A stretch of DNA of 64,000 nucleotides from Siccirubricoccus sp. G192 (GCF_019084075.1 NZ_JAHREN010000001.1:124001-188000); one strand, 5' to 3'; counted from the stretch's first letter, positions 38,701 to 48,534 are shown. Translations and numbers: made by a program. The notes: a model not told the origin generated them from the sequence alone.

Positions 38701-41035
38701 CACCACCGACCGACTGCGCCATGACCCCGATGGCGCCGTCGCCGGCCGTGGTGATCAGCCCGGCATTGTTGAGCCCGACAGTGCCCCCGGTGTTGCTGGC
38801 GCCGCCGGCGCCGCCGGTCGCGACCGAGATGGAGATGGCGGGGATGTTCTTGTTCGGGGAGAGATCGACCGCGCGCGCCGCGGCCGCGCCGCCGGTGCCA
38901 CCGCCGCCGCCGATGCTCTGGAGCAGGACGCCGTGCGCGTCCGGGCCATAGGTCGTGACCTGCGCGGTATTGGTGACGGACACGTCGCCCGCCGGGCCGC
39001 CGCCGCCACCGCGGCCGCCGACCGCCACCGACGCGACTGGAACGATGCCGCCCACGAATGACACCGACGAGCCACCCTTGCCGCCGCCGCCGCCGATGCT
39101 CTGTGCCTGGATGCCGGCGGCATGGTCGCCATAGGTGGTGATCAGTGCGTTGCTGGTGACGTTCACCGGGCCACCATGGCCGCCGCCCCCGGCATCGCCG
39201 CCGATGGCCATCGACAGGATCCCAATACCCTGGGAGACGGCGCTGCCACCGGCGCCACCGGAGCCGCCGATGCTATGCGCCAGAATTCCGGCGCCGCCGA
39301 GCGTACTGGTGGAGGCGAACACGCCCTGCGCCAGGTTCAACCTGACCGTGCCGCCATCGCCGCCAAGGCCACCATTGCCACCGATGGCGATCTGGGCACC
39401 GATGGCGACGTCGTTGGTATCGCCACCCGAACCGCCGCCGCCGCCGCCGCCGACGCTTTGCGCCAGAATTGCAACAGCGTTCTTGCCGGTGGCGACCACC
39501 GACCCCCGCAGCGAATCCACCTCCACCGCGCCGCCATGGCCGCCCGCCGCCCCCGCGCCGCCCTCGGTGTTGAAATGCGCCTGACCACCATTGCCGCCAC
39601 CGCCGCCGATGCTCTGCACCAGGGCGCCATGCGCGAAGTTGCCCGATGTCCGGATGCTGCCGGCAGTCGTCGCGTTGCCGATGGTCAGCGTTGCACTGCC
39701 GCCAGCACCGGCAAACCCGCCGCCACCGGCCTGACCTTCAATGGCAGTGGCGTCCCCGCCCTGTCCGCCAACGCCGCCGTTGGACTGGACCAGGACCCCG
39801 TGCCCGCTGACCTGGCCCGAGGCATCCGATCCGTTATAGGTCACCGCTCCAAGGAGCGTGGCACTGGCCGAGCCGCCATTACCGCCATTCCCGCCATTGC
39901 CGCCCGAGGCACCGGTCCCGTAGTGCGGTACTCCGCCATGACCACCGTTGCCGCCATTGGAGGACACGGAGATCCCGCTGCCGTAGGACAGGTACGAGGC
40001 TAAGCTGACCGTGACAGTCCCGCTGCTGAGCAGCACGCTGGCTGGCCCACCATCACCGCCAACTCCGCCATTGCCGCCCACGGCTGTGGTAAAGCTGACC
40101 CCGGTCGCGCCGCCAGAGCCCCCGAACCCACCTTCCGCCGTGGCAAGCAGGCCGAACTGCGAGGTCACTACGGTGCCGCTGAGCCACTGCACCGATGCCG
40201 CGGCCGCTCCTCCCCCATTACCGCCAACGCCGCCTTGGGCGGTGTCAAATAGGTCGCCAGTAGTGTAAGCGTCAGCGCCATTGCCACCATTTCCTCCGGT
40301 CGACACTGCCGCCACACCTTGACTCTCCGCGCGGACGGAACCGCTGGCAATCAGTGCAACGGAGCCACCGGAGCCTCCCGGGGCTCCGTCGCCTGATTGC
40401 CTGGCGAAGGTTCCTTGATCGTCGGCCTCTCCTCCGGCGCCACCGACGCCACCGAGGGAGTTTCCGCTCAGTCCAATCGTGGCCAGACCTGTCGTCGGGT
40501 CCGGGACAAAGGTGCCATCGAACCTGAGCGTGATTCCACCGCCGGCCGCACCAGCACCGCCATTGCCCCCGACAGCGGAGAAATTGCTTACAAAGCCGCT
40601 CTCGCCGCCTGCTCCTCCAGTTCCGCCCGCACTGGTGATGCGCGCGCCAAAGGTCTGGAGTCCGGCATCGGGATTACCGCCACCAATGATGGTCAGCGCG
40701 CTGTTCGTGCCATCGATCTGGCCGCCGGGCTGTCCTGGACTGCCAGGACTACCGGGCTCCCCAAATCCTCCATCCCCTCCCACGCAGCCAGCGAGACCTC
40801 GTGAGGTCGCCGAGTAGGGTGTCAGGGGCGGCGTCGTGCCGAAGCTTTGGTTGGAGAAACTAGACTGCACCGGTGGCGGCGGCGAAGGGTTGCTGCTGGC
40901 GTTGCACTGGGCCTGCGCCATGTCCGGGTACATGAACTGCGCGACCGTGAAGGTGCCCAGAGCCAGGAGGAGCGATGATTTCAAGCGGCCATCGGACCTC
41001 CTTCCGGCGACAACAGCATGGGCGATCGTGACCAT
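35745..41035 (-). pseudogene. Autotransporter gene, fragment 1: signal peptide and giant Gly-rich passenger (frameshift at a C6 run)
   Basis: Start ATG 41035: MVTIAHAVV, then signal GRLKSSLLLALGTFTVAQFM and ...MAQAQ. About 1,760 residues of repeats built around AQSIGGGGGxGG and GGNGGxGGxGG, each repeat pairing a Gly block with a strand such as HGVLLQSIGG, as in large beta-helical surface adhesins. The frame changes at six C (37850-37855); with five, VSVSVGGSGGAAGNGG reads through. A non-Gly linker (from VDGGTPDPKNPNLRETAAIR) with PL2-like strands (TALTGDLVQGTTGRLVVDTN) leads to the barrel, cut by the IS3 element at 35744. Exported adhesin in the intact ancestor; now disrupted. Confidence 0.85.
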
Positions 41036-41083
41036 CGGTGCGCATGGCAGGCCACCCGTCGAGTTCTGGCATAGGTCGGAAAT

Positions 41084-41227
41084 GCGAGAACGTGTCAGGG
41101 CGGCCGCTGGCGATGTCAGCAGCATGCCGTCATCGTGCCCCGTTCGGGAAACTGCTGCGTCGCAGATGCTCGCCCCCGCACTGGCCCGGTTCTCGGTTAC
41201 CACTGGCTTGCCGAGCCTCATCCGGGC
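41084..41227 (-). pseudogene. TTT/Bug receptor fragment just upstream of the autotransporter
   Basis: Translated in the autotransporter frame, upstream of its start: RLGKPVVTENRASAGASICD, then SRTGHDDGMLLTSPAA. This matches the Bug pattern (G-x-PVVVENRxGAGG, then PDGYTLL) over about 48 residues. No start, no remainder; a relic of a lost receptor gene. Confidence 0.65.
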
Positions 41228-41354
41228 GTGACAGGGAACGGCAAACGCAGGCTTGCCGGTCGCCAAGCCCCGACGGCCTGCAGGCAAGTGCGTCATGTTT
41301 GCCGTTCCTATAGTTGTTCTTAAGGCACAACGCGCATATTAGAGCGCGATGTGT

Positions 41355-41729
41355 TTACTTTTGTCCATATCCGGAATGTGCAGCACTATCGGCACACTCC
41401 TGCGGCGTGTAGGTGTCGAGGAGTATGCCGATAGTGCTGCATACCGCGTCCTGGGTTCGTGCGGCGGCCTTGCGCATCAGGTGTTTGAGTTTGGCGAAGA
41501 CCTGCTCGCTGGGGTTCAGATCGGGCGAGTATTGCGGCAGCAGGAGTGGCTTGGCGCCGGCCTGGCGGGTGGCGCGGCGCACGGCCGCGCTCTTGTGGCT
41601 GCTGAGGTTGTCCATGATGACGAGATCGTCCGGCCGCAGCGTTGGCACCAGGACCTGCTGCACAGAGACGCCAAACCTTTCGCCGTGCATCGGGCCATCG
41701 AGTAGCCAGGGTGCTTCGTAGGGATCGTG
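41355..41729 (-). mobile_element. IS630-family transposase C-terminal fragment
   Basis: Carries the last about 120 residues: APWLLDGPMHGERFGVSVQQ, PTLRPDDLVIMDNLSSHKS (second Asp of the DDE triad), LLPQYSPDLNPSEQVFAKLK (Glu) and the family-typical end YTPQECADSAAHSGYGQK. Everything before the mid-catalytic core is missing and replaced by the 41752-41873 segment. Inactive. Confidence 0.85.
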
Positions 41730-42065
41730 ACCGCGGCCATGCAGGAGACTTTGGCCGCCGAGCTCGCGGCCCTGCTCACCGGGGTGGACATCGGCGGCCT
41801 CGCCTTCGGCGCGGAGCGGCGCGTCTGCGTCCTCGGCGCCGATGCCGTGCTGGCCGAGGCTCGGCGTCTGCTGGAGGCCCCGCACCTTCGGGCTCCGGAT
41901 GGCGCGCCGGGTGCCTGGTCCGGCCCGACCCAGCTGAGCTCGGCTCCCGGTGGCCGCGGTGTCACGATGATCTCCCGCGCGCGCACCGCGATCACGTCTG
42001 GTGCGGAGGGGGTTTGGCCGCGTCGAGGTGCCGGCGACGTGCCTGGCCAGAGTGAGGTGATCTGA
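41727..42065 (+). CDS. Unknown ORF containing the segment duplicated at 25.2 kb
   Basis: 112 residues, MTAAMQETLAAELAALLTGV, then DIGGLAFGAERRVCVLGADA and VLAEARRLLEAPHLRAPDG; the second half is Gly/Arg/Ala-rich with no pattern. I do not recognise the family. Supporting a real gene: the segment 41752-41873 is kept open here while its copy near 25.2 kb is broken, and the stop overlaps the next small ORF (TGATG). Against: it starts within a few bases of an IS630 fragment, so the true N-terminus may have been lost. Confidence 0.4.
   Translation: MTAAMQETLAAELAALLTGVDIGGLAFGAERRVCVLGADAVLAEARRLLEAPHLRAPDGAPGAWSGPTQLSSAPGGRGVTMISRARTAITSGAEGVWPRRGAGDVPGQSEVI
41752..41873 (+). repeat. 122-bp segment matching 25181-25301 in reverse
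   Basis: See the entry at 25181. This copy keeps the reading frame (ELAALLTGVDIGGLAFGAER); the other has lost one base. Confidence 0.8.
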
Positions 42066-42244
42066 TGGACGGCCCCAGCTCCGCGACCAGCTTCACCCGC
42101 CACACCAGGTTCACCACCGGTCCCTGCTCCCTCGCCCCGCGGGCCAGGAGCCTACCCGAGCGGCGCCTCGGGGACCTGCCCCCCGCGGCTTTGCATGCTC
42201 TCAAGGACTGGCGCGCCTTCAAGACCGTGCCGCTGCCGCGGTAG
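42065..42244 (+). CDS. Possible 59-residue protein coupled to the ORF upstream
   Basis: ATG overlaps the previous stop (TGATG). Starts MDGPSSATSFTRHTRFTTGP and ends ALHALKDWRAFKTVPLPR. The C-terminal 25 residues (ERRLGDLPPAALHALKDWRA) look like a real helix. No family recognised and no independent support, so it may be a chance frame. Confidence 0.3.
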   Translation: MDGPSSATSFTRHTRFTTGPCSLAPRARSLPERRLGDLPPAALHALKDWRAFKTVPLPR

Positions 42245-42268
42245 CGCGGTCGCCGCCGGGCGCACCGT

Positions 42269-42560
42269 TCAGTGGGACTGGGCGGCGGGAACCAGGTTCG
42301 CTACGAAGATCTCGGTGCAGGTGCGCCAGGAGAAGCGCTCCGCATGGGCGCGGCAGGCGGCCGGGTCGGCACCGAGGGCCATTAGGCAGGCGGTCCGGAG
42401 GTCCCGGTGCAGCGCCCCGATGTCCTGACGCCCGTCGAGCACGTCGAGCGGGCCGGTGACGGGATAGGCGGCCACCGGCATGCCGCAGGCCAGCGCCTCC
42501 AGCAGCACCAACCCGAAGGTGTCCGTGCGCGAGGGGAATACCAGTGTAGCCGCCGGAGTG
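42269..42560 (-). pseudogene. Glycosyltransferase family 4 (GT-B) C-terminal fragment
   Basis: Reads ATLVFPSRTDTFGLVLLEAL then ACGMPVAAYPVTGPLDVLDG, the nucleotide-sugar binding block of GT4 enzymes (E-x7-E type motif FGLVLLEALA), and ends NLVPAAQSH. Only about 95 C-terminal residues are left. The part upstream (GDRVSFTP) is foreign, and the junction is beside an IS-like end (GTGAAACTGACCCGG region). Not functional. Confidence 0.75.
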
Positions 42561-42649
42561 AAACTGACCCGGTCGCCGGTTGAAAGCTGACCCAGGTCTA
42601 GGGTCAATGCTGTTCACTTTGAGATCCTTATCGCGGACCTGTAATCAAC

Positions 42650-42780
42650 GCAGGTAATCGGCTGCGGGGCGCGGGGCCGCAGCGGGTAGTTGCTCATCTT
42701 GCGCTTGACCCCGCGCGGCACCTGTCGGCCTCGGCCGCTCGCGGCACGCTCCTCCAGAATCTCGCCCAGCCCGTTGCGGC
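42650..42780 (-). mobile_element. IS4-type transposase tail remnant
   Basis: On the minus strand, in a frame not used by the neighbouring gene fragment, it reads GLGEILEERAASGRGRQVPR and GVKRKMSNYPLRPR. The VKRKMSN block is typical of the C-terminus of a group of IS4-family transposases. Only about 40 residues remain, fused to a broken TTT receptor gene. Confidence 0.5.
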
Positions 42781-42784
42781 AGTG

Positions 42785-43321
42785 CCGCAACCATGCAGGG
42801 TGCGCCTGGCGAGGCGAACCAATTCAAGGCGCCGGGTTGGCCCCGAGCGTGCTCGACGAACTCGGCCAGCGTACGGACCGGCAGCGTCGGCGAGACGGAA
42901 ACGACGAAGAAGTCGGCCGCACCGGTGGAGATCGGCACCAAGTCGGCCTCCGGGTCGAAGGGCAGACGCCCCTCGTGCAGGAGCGGCGCGACCGTCACCG
43001 CCGCGACGAAGCTGTAGAAGAGGGCTTCGCTGGGGCGGGCTTGGACAAATGCCTCGGCTCCGATCACGCCGTCGGCACCGGCCCTGTTCTCCACCGCAAT
43101 CGGGTGGCCGCGGCGGCGCGCCAGCCCTTCGGCCAGCAGGCAGCCGGCGAGGTCGGGGGGGCGCTCGGGGGCACCGGCACGATCATACGTGCGGGGCGGA
43201 ATGCAGGAGTAGACGGGTTCACTGACAACGGCTGCGCATCCGCGGGGCGGGTAACGACGACCGCGACGGCGCCGGCACTCAGCCCGAGGCTGGCCCTGCG
43301 GGTCAGGGTGAGTCCAGACAT
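42785..43321 (-). pseudogene. TTT/Bug receptor pseudogene
   Basis: Signal peptide MSGLTLTRRASLGLSAGAVA from 43321, then RMIVPVPPSAPP; the frame changes at a seven-G run (43155-43161) and goes on with DLAGCLLAEGLARRRGHPIA, VENRAGADGVIGAEA, FDPEADLVPISTGAADFFVV and LAEFVEHARGQPGALNWFAS. It stops making sense near 42785, where an IS4-type tail begins. About 100 C-terminal residues are missing, so it is truly broken, not only frameshifted. Confidence 0.8.
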
Positions 43322-43461
43322 GGCGCTTCATCTCCCAGGTACCGGTGTCGTCGGCCCGGGGACATCGCAACATACCCGCTCTGAGACGGGTTTGTTGATG
43401 CCGATGCCGCAAGGCGGCTTTCGAAGCTGCGCCTGGGTACCTTCTGTCAGATTTCATCCAC

Positions 43462-44613
43462 TAAGTAGGTAGCCAAAAGTTTTCGACCAGTCTGATCTTG
43501 CTGGCACACTGGCTGGCATGCGTGGACATGCAAAGCGTGAGGTGCAGCGGTTTTTTCCGGCCGATCGGCGCCGCCTTGAGCGTGTGTTATCGGTGGCGCG
43601 CGAGGCACGGTTGTACCGCCGGGTCGAGGCGGTGCTGCTGGTCGCTGAAGGACAGCCAATCAGTGAGGTGGCCCGGCACGTGCGCGCCACACGGTTCAGT
43701 GTTCGCGGGTGGCTCGAACGCTACCTGGCGGCCCATGATGCCGCCGCCCTGGCGGACCGCCCGCGCCCCGGGCGACCGCACTCGGCCCCGCGGCTCACTC
43801 CGTGCCGCCTGGCGGCGGCCCTGGCACGCGACCCGCGCGGCTGCGGCTATCAGGCGACGAGTTGGACGGTGCCTCTGCTCAGGCAGTATCTGCACCGACG
43901 TCACGGCATCACGGTCGGCGCCCGAACGCTGCGCCGCCGCCTGCATGAGGCGAACTACCGCTGGAAGCGGCCCCGCTACGTCTACGTCGGACGGGCAGTA
44001 CATCTGGCCCAGAAAAAAGGGGAATAATCCGGCGCCTGCGCGCTGGCTGGCGCGCCGGCGACGTGCTGCTGTGCTGCGACTGGACATTGCTGCGGCTGTT
44101 TCCCCCGCTGCGCGCGGCCTGGGCTCTCAAGGGCACGCAGGCCACCGTGCCGATCACCGGCGCGAACGCCAAGCGAGTGCTGTTCGGCGCGATCGACCTG
44201 CGGACCGCGCACCGGGTCGTGCTCGTCCGTCCGCGTGCCGGCGCTGCCGATGCGCAGGTCTTCTTGCGCGAGGTGCGACGCCGCTACCGCGCCGCCGGCA
44301 CGATTTGGCTCCTGGCCGACCGGGCCAGCGCACACACCGCCGCGCGCACCCAGATGCTGGCCGCGGCGCTTGGCATCCGGTTCCTTTGGCTGCCCAAGCA
44401 GGCTCCGGAACTGAACGCCATGGACCAACTCTGGCGCGAACTGAAGCGGCTCATCGCCGCCAATCGGCAGGCCACCTCGGTGAATGCTCTGGCCAGCGAT
44501 GCCGCAGACTGGGTGCTGGGACTGACACCCCAGCAGGCGTGCCGCAAGGCCGGGATGGCTTCAAAGCACTTCTGGCTCAGGAACCTGATAGAAGACTTTT
44601 GGCCACCTACTTA
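43462..44613 (+). mobile_element. Complete IS630-family insertion sequence
   Basis: About 1.15 kb with inverted repeats AAGTAGGTAGCCAAAAGTTTTC (left, 43464) and AAGTAGGTGGCCAAAAGTCTTC read from the right; each differs at two positions. Flanked by TA on both sides, the standard IS630 target. The right end sits exactly on the stop codon of the carboxyltransferase gene. Transposase in two frames. Confidence 0.9.
43518..44027 (+). CDS. IS630-family transposase, N-terminal frame (DNA-binding)
   Basis: 169 residues: helix-turn-helix ISEVARHVRATRFSVRGWLE, then WTVPLLRQYLHRRHGITVGA and RTLRRRLHEANYRWKRPRYV, ending AQKKGE at TAA. The last codons overlap an A6 run (44013-44018) followed by G, where a -1 shift leads into the catalytic frame. 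By itself it lacks the catalytic core. Confidence 0.85.
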   Translation: MRGHAKREVQRFFPADRRRLERVLSVAREARLYRRVEAVLLVAEGQPISEVARHVRATRFSVRGWLERYLAAHDAAALADRPRPGRPHSAPRLTPCRLAAALARDPRGCGYQATSWTVPLLRQYLHRRHGITVGARTLRRRLHEANYRWKRPRYVYVGRAVHLAQKKGE

Positions 44614-44614
44614 G
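44028..44614 (+). CDS. IS630-family transposase, catalytic frame (expressed by -1 frameshift)
   Basis: In the -1 frame after the A6 run: RRLRAGWRAGDVLLCCDWTLL (first Asp), FPPLRAAWALKGTQATVPIT, TIWLLADRASAHTA (second Asp) and WLPKQAPELNAMDQLWRELK (third acidic residue, Asp in place of the usual Glu). A separate start at ATG 44063 would drop nothing catalytic, but full transposase needs the N-terminal HTH. Ends at the TAG formed at the IS border. Confidence 0.82.
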
Positions 44615-46174
44615 GGTCGCATCCCGAAAGCCCGTGGCCCAGGACGCCGCAGCGATTCTGCAAGTGCTGCGAAATGGCAGAGCACCTTGCGAGTATCGCG
44701 CGGGTCGATGAGTTCCTCCACCCAAAAGCTTTCCGCGGTGCGCGCCGGCGTGCGAAGTTGGATCAGCCGCTGCTCGATTTCCTGCAGCTTGGCTGTGGGA
44801 TCGTGCGCGGCTTCGATCTCCGCGCGATAGGCTGCCTCGATCCCACCCTCGAGCGGCAGAGAGCCCCAGCGGGCGGTGATCCAGGCATAGCGCATTGCAA
44901 AGCGACCGGCCGGTTGATGCACCGCACCGGCCACGCCGAAGCAGTTGCGGACAATGATGGAGCACCAAGGAACCGTGGCCTGGTTCACCGCGGCCATGGC
45001 CCGCACACCATGCCGGATCGTCGCTGCACGCTCAGCATCCAGCCCGATCTGGAATCCGGGGCAGTCTACCAGATACACGACCGGCATATGGAATGTTTCC
45101 GCCATGTCCACAAAGCGGATGACCTTGTGACAAGTGTCCCTGGTCCAGGCACCTCCATAGAAATACGGATCGCTCGCCATGACCGCGACCGGTAGCCCGT
45201 CGATCCGGGCGAAGCCGGTGATGATGGAGCGCCCGAACATCCCCCCCCATTTCGAAGAAGGAGCCCTTGTCGAAGATCGCCTGCAGGATCGGACGCATCC
45301 GGTAAACCTTGCGCATGTCGCGCGGGATCGCCGAGAACAGGGACTCATCGCGGCGGCCTGGGTCATCCAACTGCGGTCCGCGCGGCGCCACATCATGGAT
45401 TGATGACGGCAGGTAGGACAGGAAGCGGCGGGCGCAGGCGAAAGCCTCCTGCTCCGTCTCCACGGCTTGGTCCACGGCACCGCTGCGCGTCTGGATTTCC
45501 CAGCCGCCGAGTTCTTCCTTGCTGAGCGTCTGTCTGGTGCGGGCCACCACGGGCGGGCCCGCCACGAACATCGCCGATGTTCCCTTGGTCATAACCGAAT
45601 AGTGACTGGATGCCAGCCGGGCCGCGCCGAGCCCCGCGACCGAGCCGAGGCCGAGCGCCACCACCGGGACATGCGACAGATTGTCGGTCGTGTAATGGAA
45701 TTGCGGCGTGCCCGCAGTGTTGCCGCCGGGCAGATTGGCGCGGCCGGTGGTCTCGATTGTCTTGACCGAGCCACCGCCACCGGAGCCCTCGATGATACGG
45801 ATGATCGGCAGGGACCATTCCTGCGCCATCCGTTCGGCCATGACATGCTTTTCTTTGATGTTCGCATCGGCGGAGCCGCCACGAACCGTGAAATCATCCC
45901 CGATGATCACGACCGGCCGGTCATTGACCGTGGCACGACCCATGACGCAATTGGATGGCGTGAACTCCACTATCCGGCCTTCCGCATCATACTCCGCCTT
46001 GCCGGCGATGGAGCCGATCTCGAACAGGCTGCCCGGATCGATCAAAGCGCCGATCCGCTCGCGGACGGTGAGACGGCCGGCATCGTGCTGGCGCTTGATC
46101 TTCGCCGGCCCTCCCATGGCCTGCGCCAAGCGCTCGCGCGCTCGGAGGTCATCGAGCTCAGGCTGCCAGGGCAT
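44611..46174 (-). CDS. Acyl-CoA carboxylase carboxyltransferase subunit 1 (frameshifted at a C8 run)
   Basis: Transfers carboxyl from biotin to an acyl-CoA. ATG 46174 (MPWQPELDDLRARERLAQAM) after GGAGG; 520 residues when one C is removed from eight at 45241-45248 (FFEMGGMFGRSIITGFARID). Crotonase-type carboxyltransferase blocks: RERIGALIDPGSLFEIG, RIIEGSGGGGSVKTIETTGR, LGLGSVAGLGAARLASSHYS, GGWEIQTRSGAVD, and YLVDCPGFQIGLDAERAATI in the second half. The C-terminus is cut by the IS630 element, which supplies the stop after FGMRP; only a few residues are lost. It lies 45 bases after the CoA ligase gene on the same strand. Confidence 0.85.
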
Positions 46175-46218
46175 GCTTGTCTTCCTCCATTTATCCATTT
46201 CTGGATGGGTAAAGCCGC

Positions 46219-48411
46219 TCAGACCGGATGCCGCGGCACTGCCGGCGCCGCGGGCCATGCGCCATCCGCTATGCGGAGCAGGGCATCGGCCACCACCAGC
46301 CCCTGTCCCTCGTCGCGCAGGAAAACCGGGTTGAGGTCCATCTCGACAATTTGCGGCACGGCAGCAGCAATCTCCGATACCGTGGCGATCGCGCGGGCGA
46401 GTGCAGCAATGTCTTTGCGAGCCTTGCCTCTGGCCCCATCCAGCAGCGGGAAAGCCTTCAGCTCGCGCAGCATCCGCAACGCTGCGACAGCGTCGAGTGG
46501 CGCCGGCCGCAACACCACATCCTGTAGGACTTCCACAAAAATGCCACCGAAGCCGACCGCCACGAACGGGCCGAGCACCGGGTCGCGCTTCACACCGATG
46601 ATCATTTCAACCCCATCGGCGATCATCTCGGCGATCAAAGCACCACGCAGCACCGCCGCCGGCGCATTGTGCGATGCATTCTCCAGCACCATGTGGCAGG
46701 CGTCGCGGCAAGCCTCGGCGGAGGTAATCCCCAATCTGACACCGCCGATCTCCGTCTTGTGCGGGAATTCGTCGGAATCCACCTTCACCGCGACAGAAAC
46801 CGCACCCAGCGACGCGAAAGCGGCCTGTGCCTCTTTGGGTGATGCCACCTGCACCATGCGTGGCACTTTGAGTCCTGCCTCCGCCAGCAATGGCAGCAGC
46901 ACGGCCTCTCCGGCAATGGTTTGGTGGCATGCCGCCATGTCCCGCAACCTGGCGGCTAGTGGTGCCAGGGCAGCTTCCGTAACGCTTTGTCGTACCGCCA
47001 AGCCAATGGCGGCGCCGGCGCGCGGCGCGTGCAGCAGCCGGCGTGCAGCCTTCACCGCGCGACTGGGATCCGAGAAAGTGGGGACACCGCCGACGGCAAG
47101 GCTGGTCGCACCGGCCGGTGCCGAAGCCAGCCAGGCAACGAGCAGCGGCTTCTCGGCGGAGCGGGCGAACTCGGCGAGCATCGCGGTGAGTTCCTCGACC
47201 TTCGCCCGGATAGCGCCGAAGCAGCAGATGATGATGTCCACCATGGTGTCGGCCACCATGCGTTCCAGCAGTGACCGTGTTGTCACCAGATCCGTCATCG
47301 GCAACGTGGCCAGATCCACTGGGTTCTGCGCGACGAGGTAAGATGGGATCACCCGTGCGATGGCGGCGACCGTTTCCGCCGAAAATGGTGCCAGGCTCAA
47401 CCCGAAACGATGCAGGCCATCGGTGCAGATCACATTGAAGCCGCCGGAATTGCCGACAATGCCAACGCGCGGCCCGGCCGGCAGCGGCACGCCATGCGCG
47501 AAGGTCGCCGCGGCGTCGGCAAGATCTTCCAGGCTCTCGGCCTGCACCACACCAAGCTCGGCGCAGAGCGCATCAAAGAGATGCGAAGGGCCGGCGAGCG
47601 ATCCGGTGTGCGAAGCGGCGGCGCGGGCCGCATCCGGGCTGCGGCCGGCCTTCAGGATGACCAGCGGCTTGCCCCTGTCGCGCGCCCGCTCGGCAGCTTC
47701 GCGGAAGCGGCCCGCATCGCGGATTCCCTCGACATAGCCGGCAATCACCCGGATGCGGTCATCCTCCGCCATATGGACGATGGCGTCGGCGCATTCGAAG
47801 CCCGCCTCATTGCCGGTGCTCACGAGGTAGCCGATGCCAAGCCCACGGGCCATGCATTCCGAGGTGACGAGGGCGCCTACTAGCCCGCTCTGCGAAACGA
47901 TGCCGACCGGACCTGGTCGTGGCTGCCCCTCCGAGAGGGCCGTTGAGAAATTGACGGCCAGCCCGTTGAACAGATTGGCGATACCCTGGCAATTCGGACC
48001 GCAGATGATGAGTCCGGTCCGCGCTGCAATCTCGCGGATCTCGCGCTCAGCCGCCTCGCCCGCCGGTCCGATCTCGGCGAAGCCACTGGTATAGATCACC
48101 ATCGCGCCGACACCGGCCGCCGCGGCGTCGTGCACCGCCGCCAGGACACTATTCGCCGGGATCGCCACGACCACGAGGTCCGGCACTTCGGGCAATGTTG
48201 CGATGGCAGGGTAGCAGCGATAGCCGAACAGCGTTTCATGCCGTGGGTTGATCGGGTACACACGGCCGGCAAAGCCTGCTTCCGACAGATAGGCGAGTGG
48301 GCGACCGCCGGGCTTCGTGCGAATCTCCGATGCGCCCAGGATGGCCACAGAGGCAGGTTCGAAAAGGCGCTGCAAATTCGCCCTGCGCCTGCTGTCCAGG
48401 TCCTGCTTCAT
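46219..48411 (-). CDS. Acyl-CoA synthetase (NDP-forming), acetate--CoA ligase family, fused alpha-beta
   Basis: Makes an acyl-CoA from a carboxylic acid with ATP. 730 residues from ATG 48411 (GGGGAGA site; ATG 48417 lies too close). Order: CoA-binding domain (LFEPASVAILGASEIRTKPG, residues 14-33); succinyl-CoA-ligase-like part with CGPNCQGIANLFNGLAVNF, GIVSQSGLVGALV and the phosphohistidine region; C-terminal ATP-grasp (about 480-700) with VSVAVKVDSDEFPHKTEIGG, VRLGI and GPFVAVGFGGIFVEVLQDVV, then MDLNPVFL. Full length and intact. Its product is a natural substrate for the carboxyltransferases on either side. Divergent from carboxyltransferase 2 with 123 bases between. Confidence 0.9.
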   Translation of the reverse strand: MKQDLDSRRRANLQRLFEPASVAILGASEIRTKPGGRPLAYLSEAGFAGRVYPINPRHETLFGYRCYPAIATLPEVPDLVVVAIPANSVLAAVHDAAAAGVGAMVIYTSGFAEIGPAGEAAEREIREIAARTGLIICGPNCQGIANLFNGLAVNFSTALSEGQPRPGPVGIVSQSGLVGALVTSECMARGLGIGYLVSTGNEAGFECADAIVHMAEDDRIRVIAGYVEGIRDAGRFREAAERARDRGKPLVILKAGRSPDAARAAASHTGSLAGPSHLFDALCAELGVVQAESLEDLADAAATFAHGVPLPAGPRVGIVGNSGGFNVICTDGLHRFGLSLAPFSAETVAAIARVIPSYLVAQNPVDLATLPMTDLVTTRSLLERMVADTMVDIIICCFGAIRAKVEELTAMLAEFARSAEKPLLVAWLASAPAGATSLAVGGVPTFSDPSRAVKAARRLLHAPRAGAAIGLAVRQSVTEAALAPLAARLRDMAACHQTIAGEAVLLPLLAEAGLKVPRMVQVASPKEAQAAFASLGAVSVAVKVDSDEFPHKTEIGGVRLGITSAEACRDACHMVLENASHNAPAAVLRGALIAEMIADGVEMIIGVKRDPVLGPFVAVGFGGIFVEVLQDVVLRPAPLDAVAALRMLRELKAFPLLDGARGKARKDIAALARAIATVSEIAAAVPQIVEMDLNPVFLRDEGQGLVVADALLRIADGAWPAAPAVPRHPV

Positions 48412-48534
48412 GGCCATTCTCCCCTGGCAGTACGACGGCGCATTGTCTCTCTCGCCCTGGGAATGAAACCCCTCTTGAAGGGGTCGTCAACTCTGCCATG
48501 GTTGCCGGATTCTCCACCGAAGACCGGGGATCGC

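Noticed and set aside
35745..41035. Regularly spaced GCCGCCGCC-type repeats that could suggest a CRISPR array or satellite
   Set aside because: Spacing is irregular and the repeats encode the Gly-rich AQSIGGGGG passenger of an autotransporter.
45467..47341. A 624-codon plus-strand frame across the carboxyltransferase and CoA ligase genes
   Set aside because: Antisense shadow; Ser/Ala/Arg-rich without recognisable domains.
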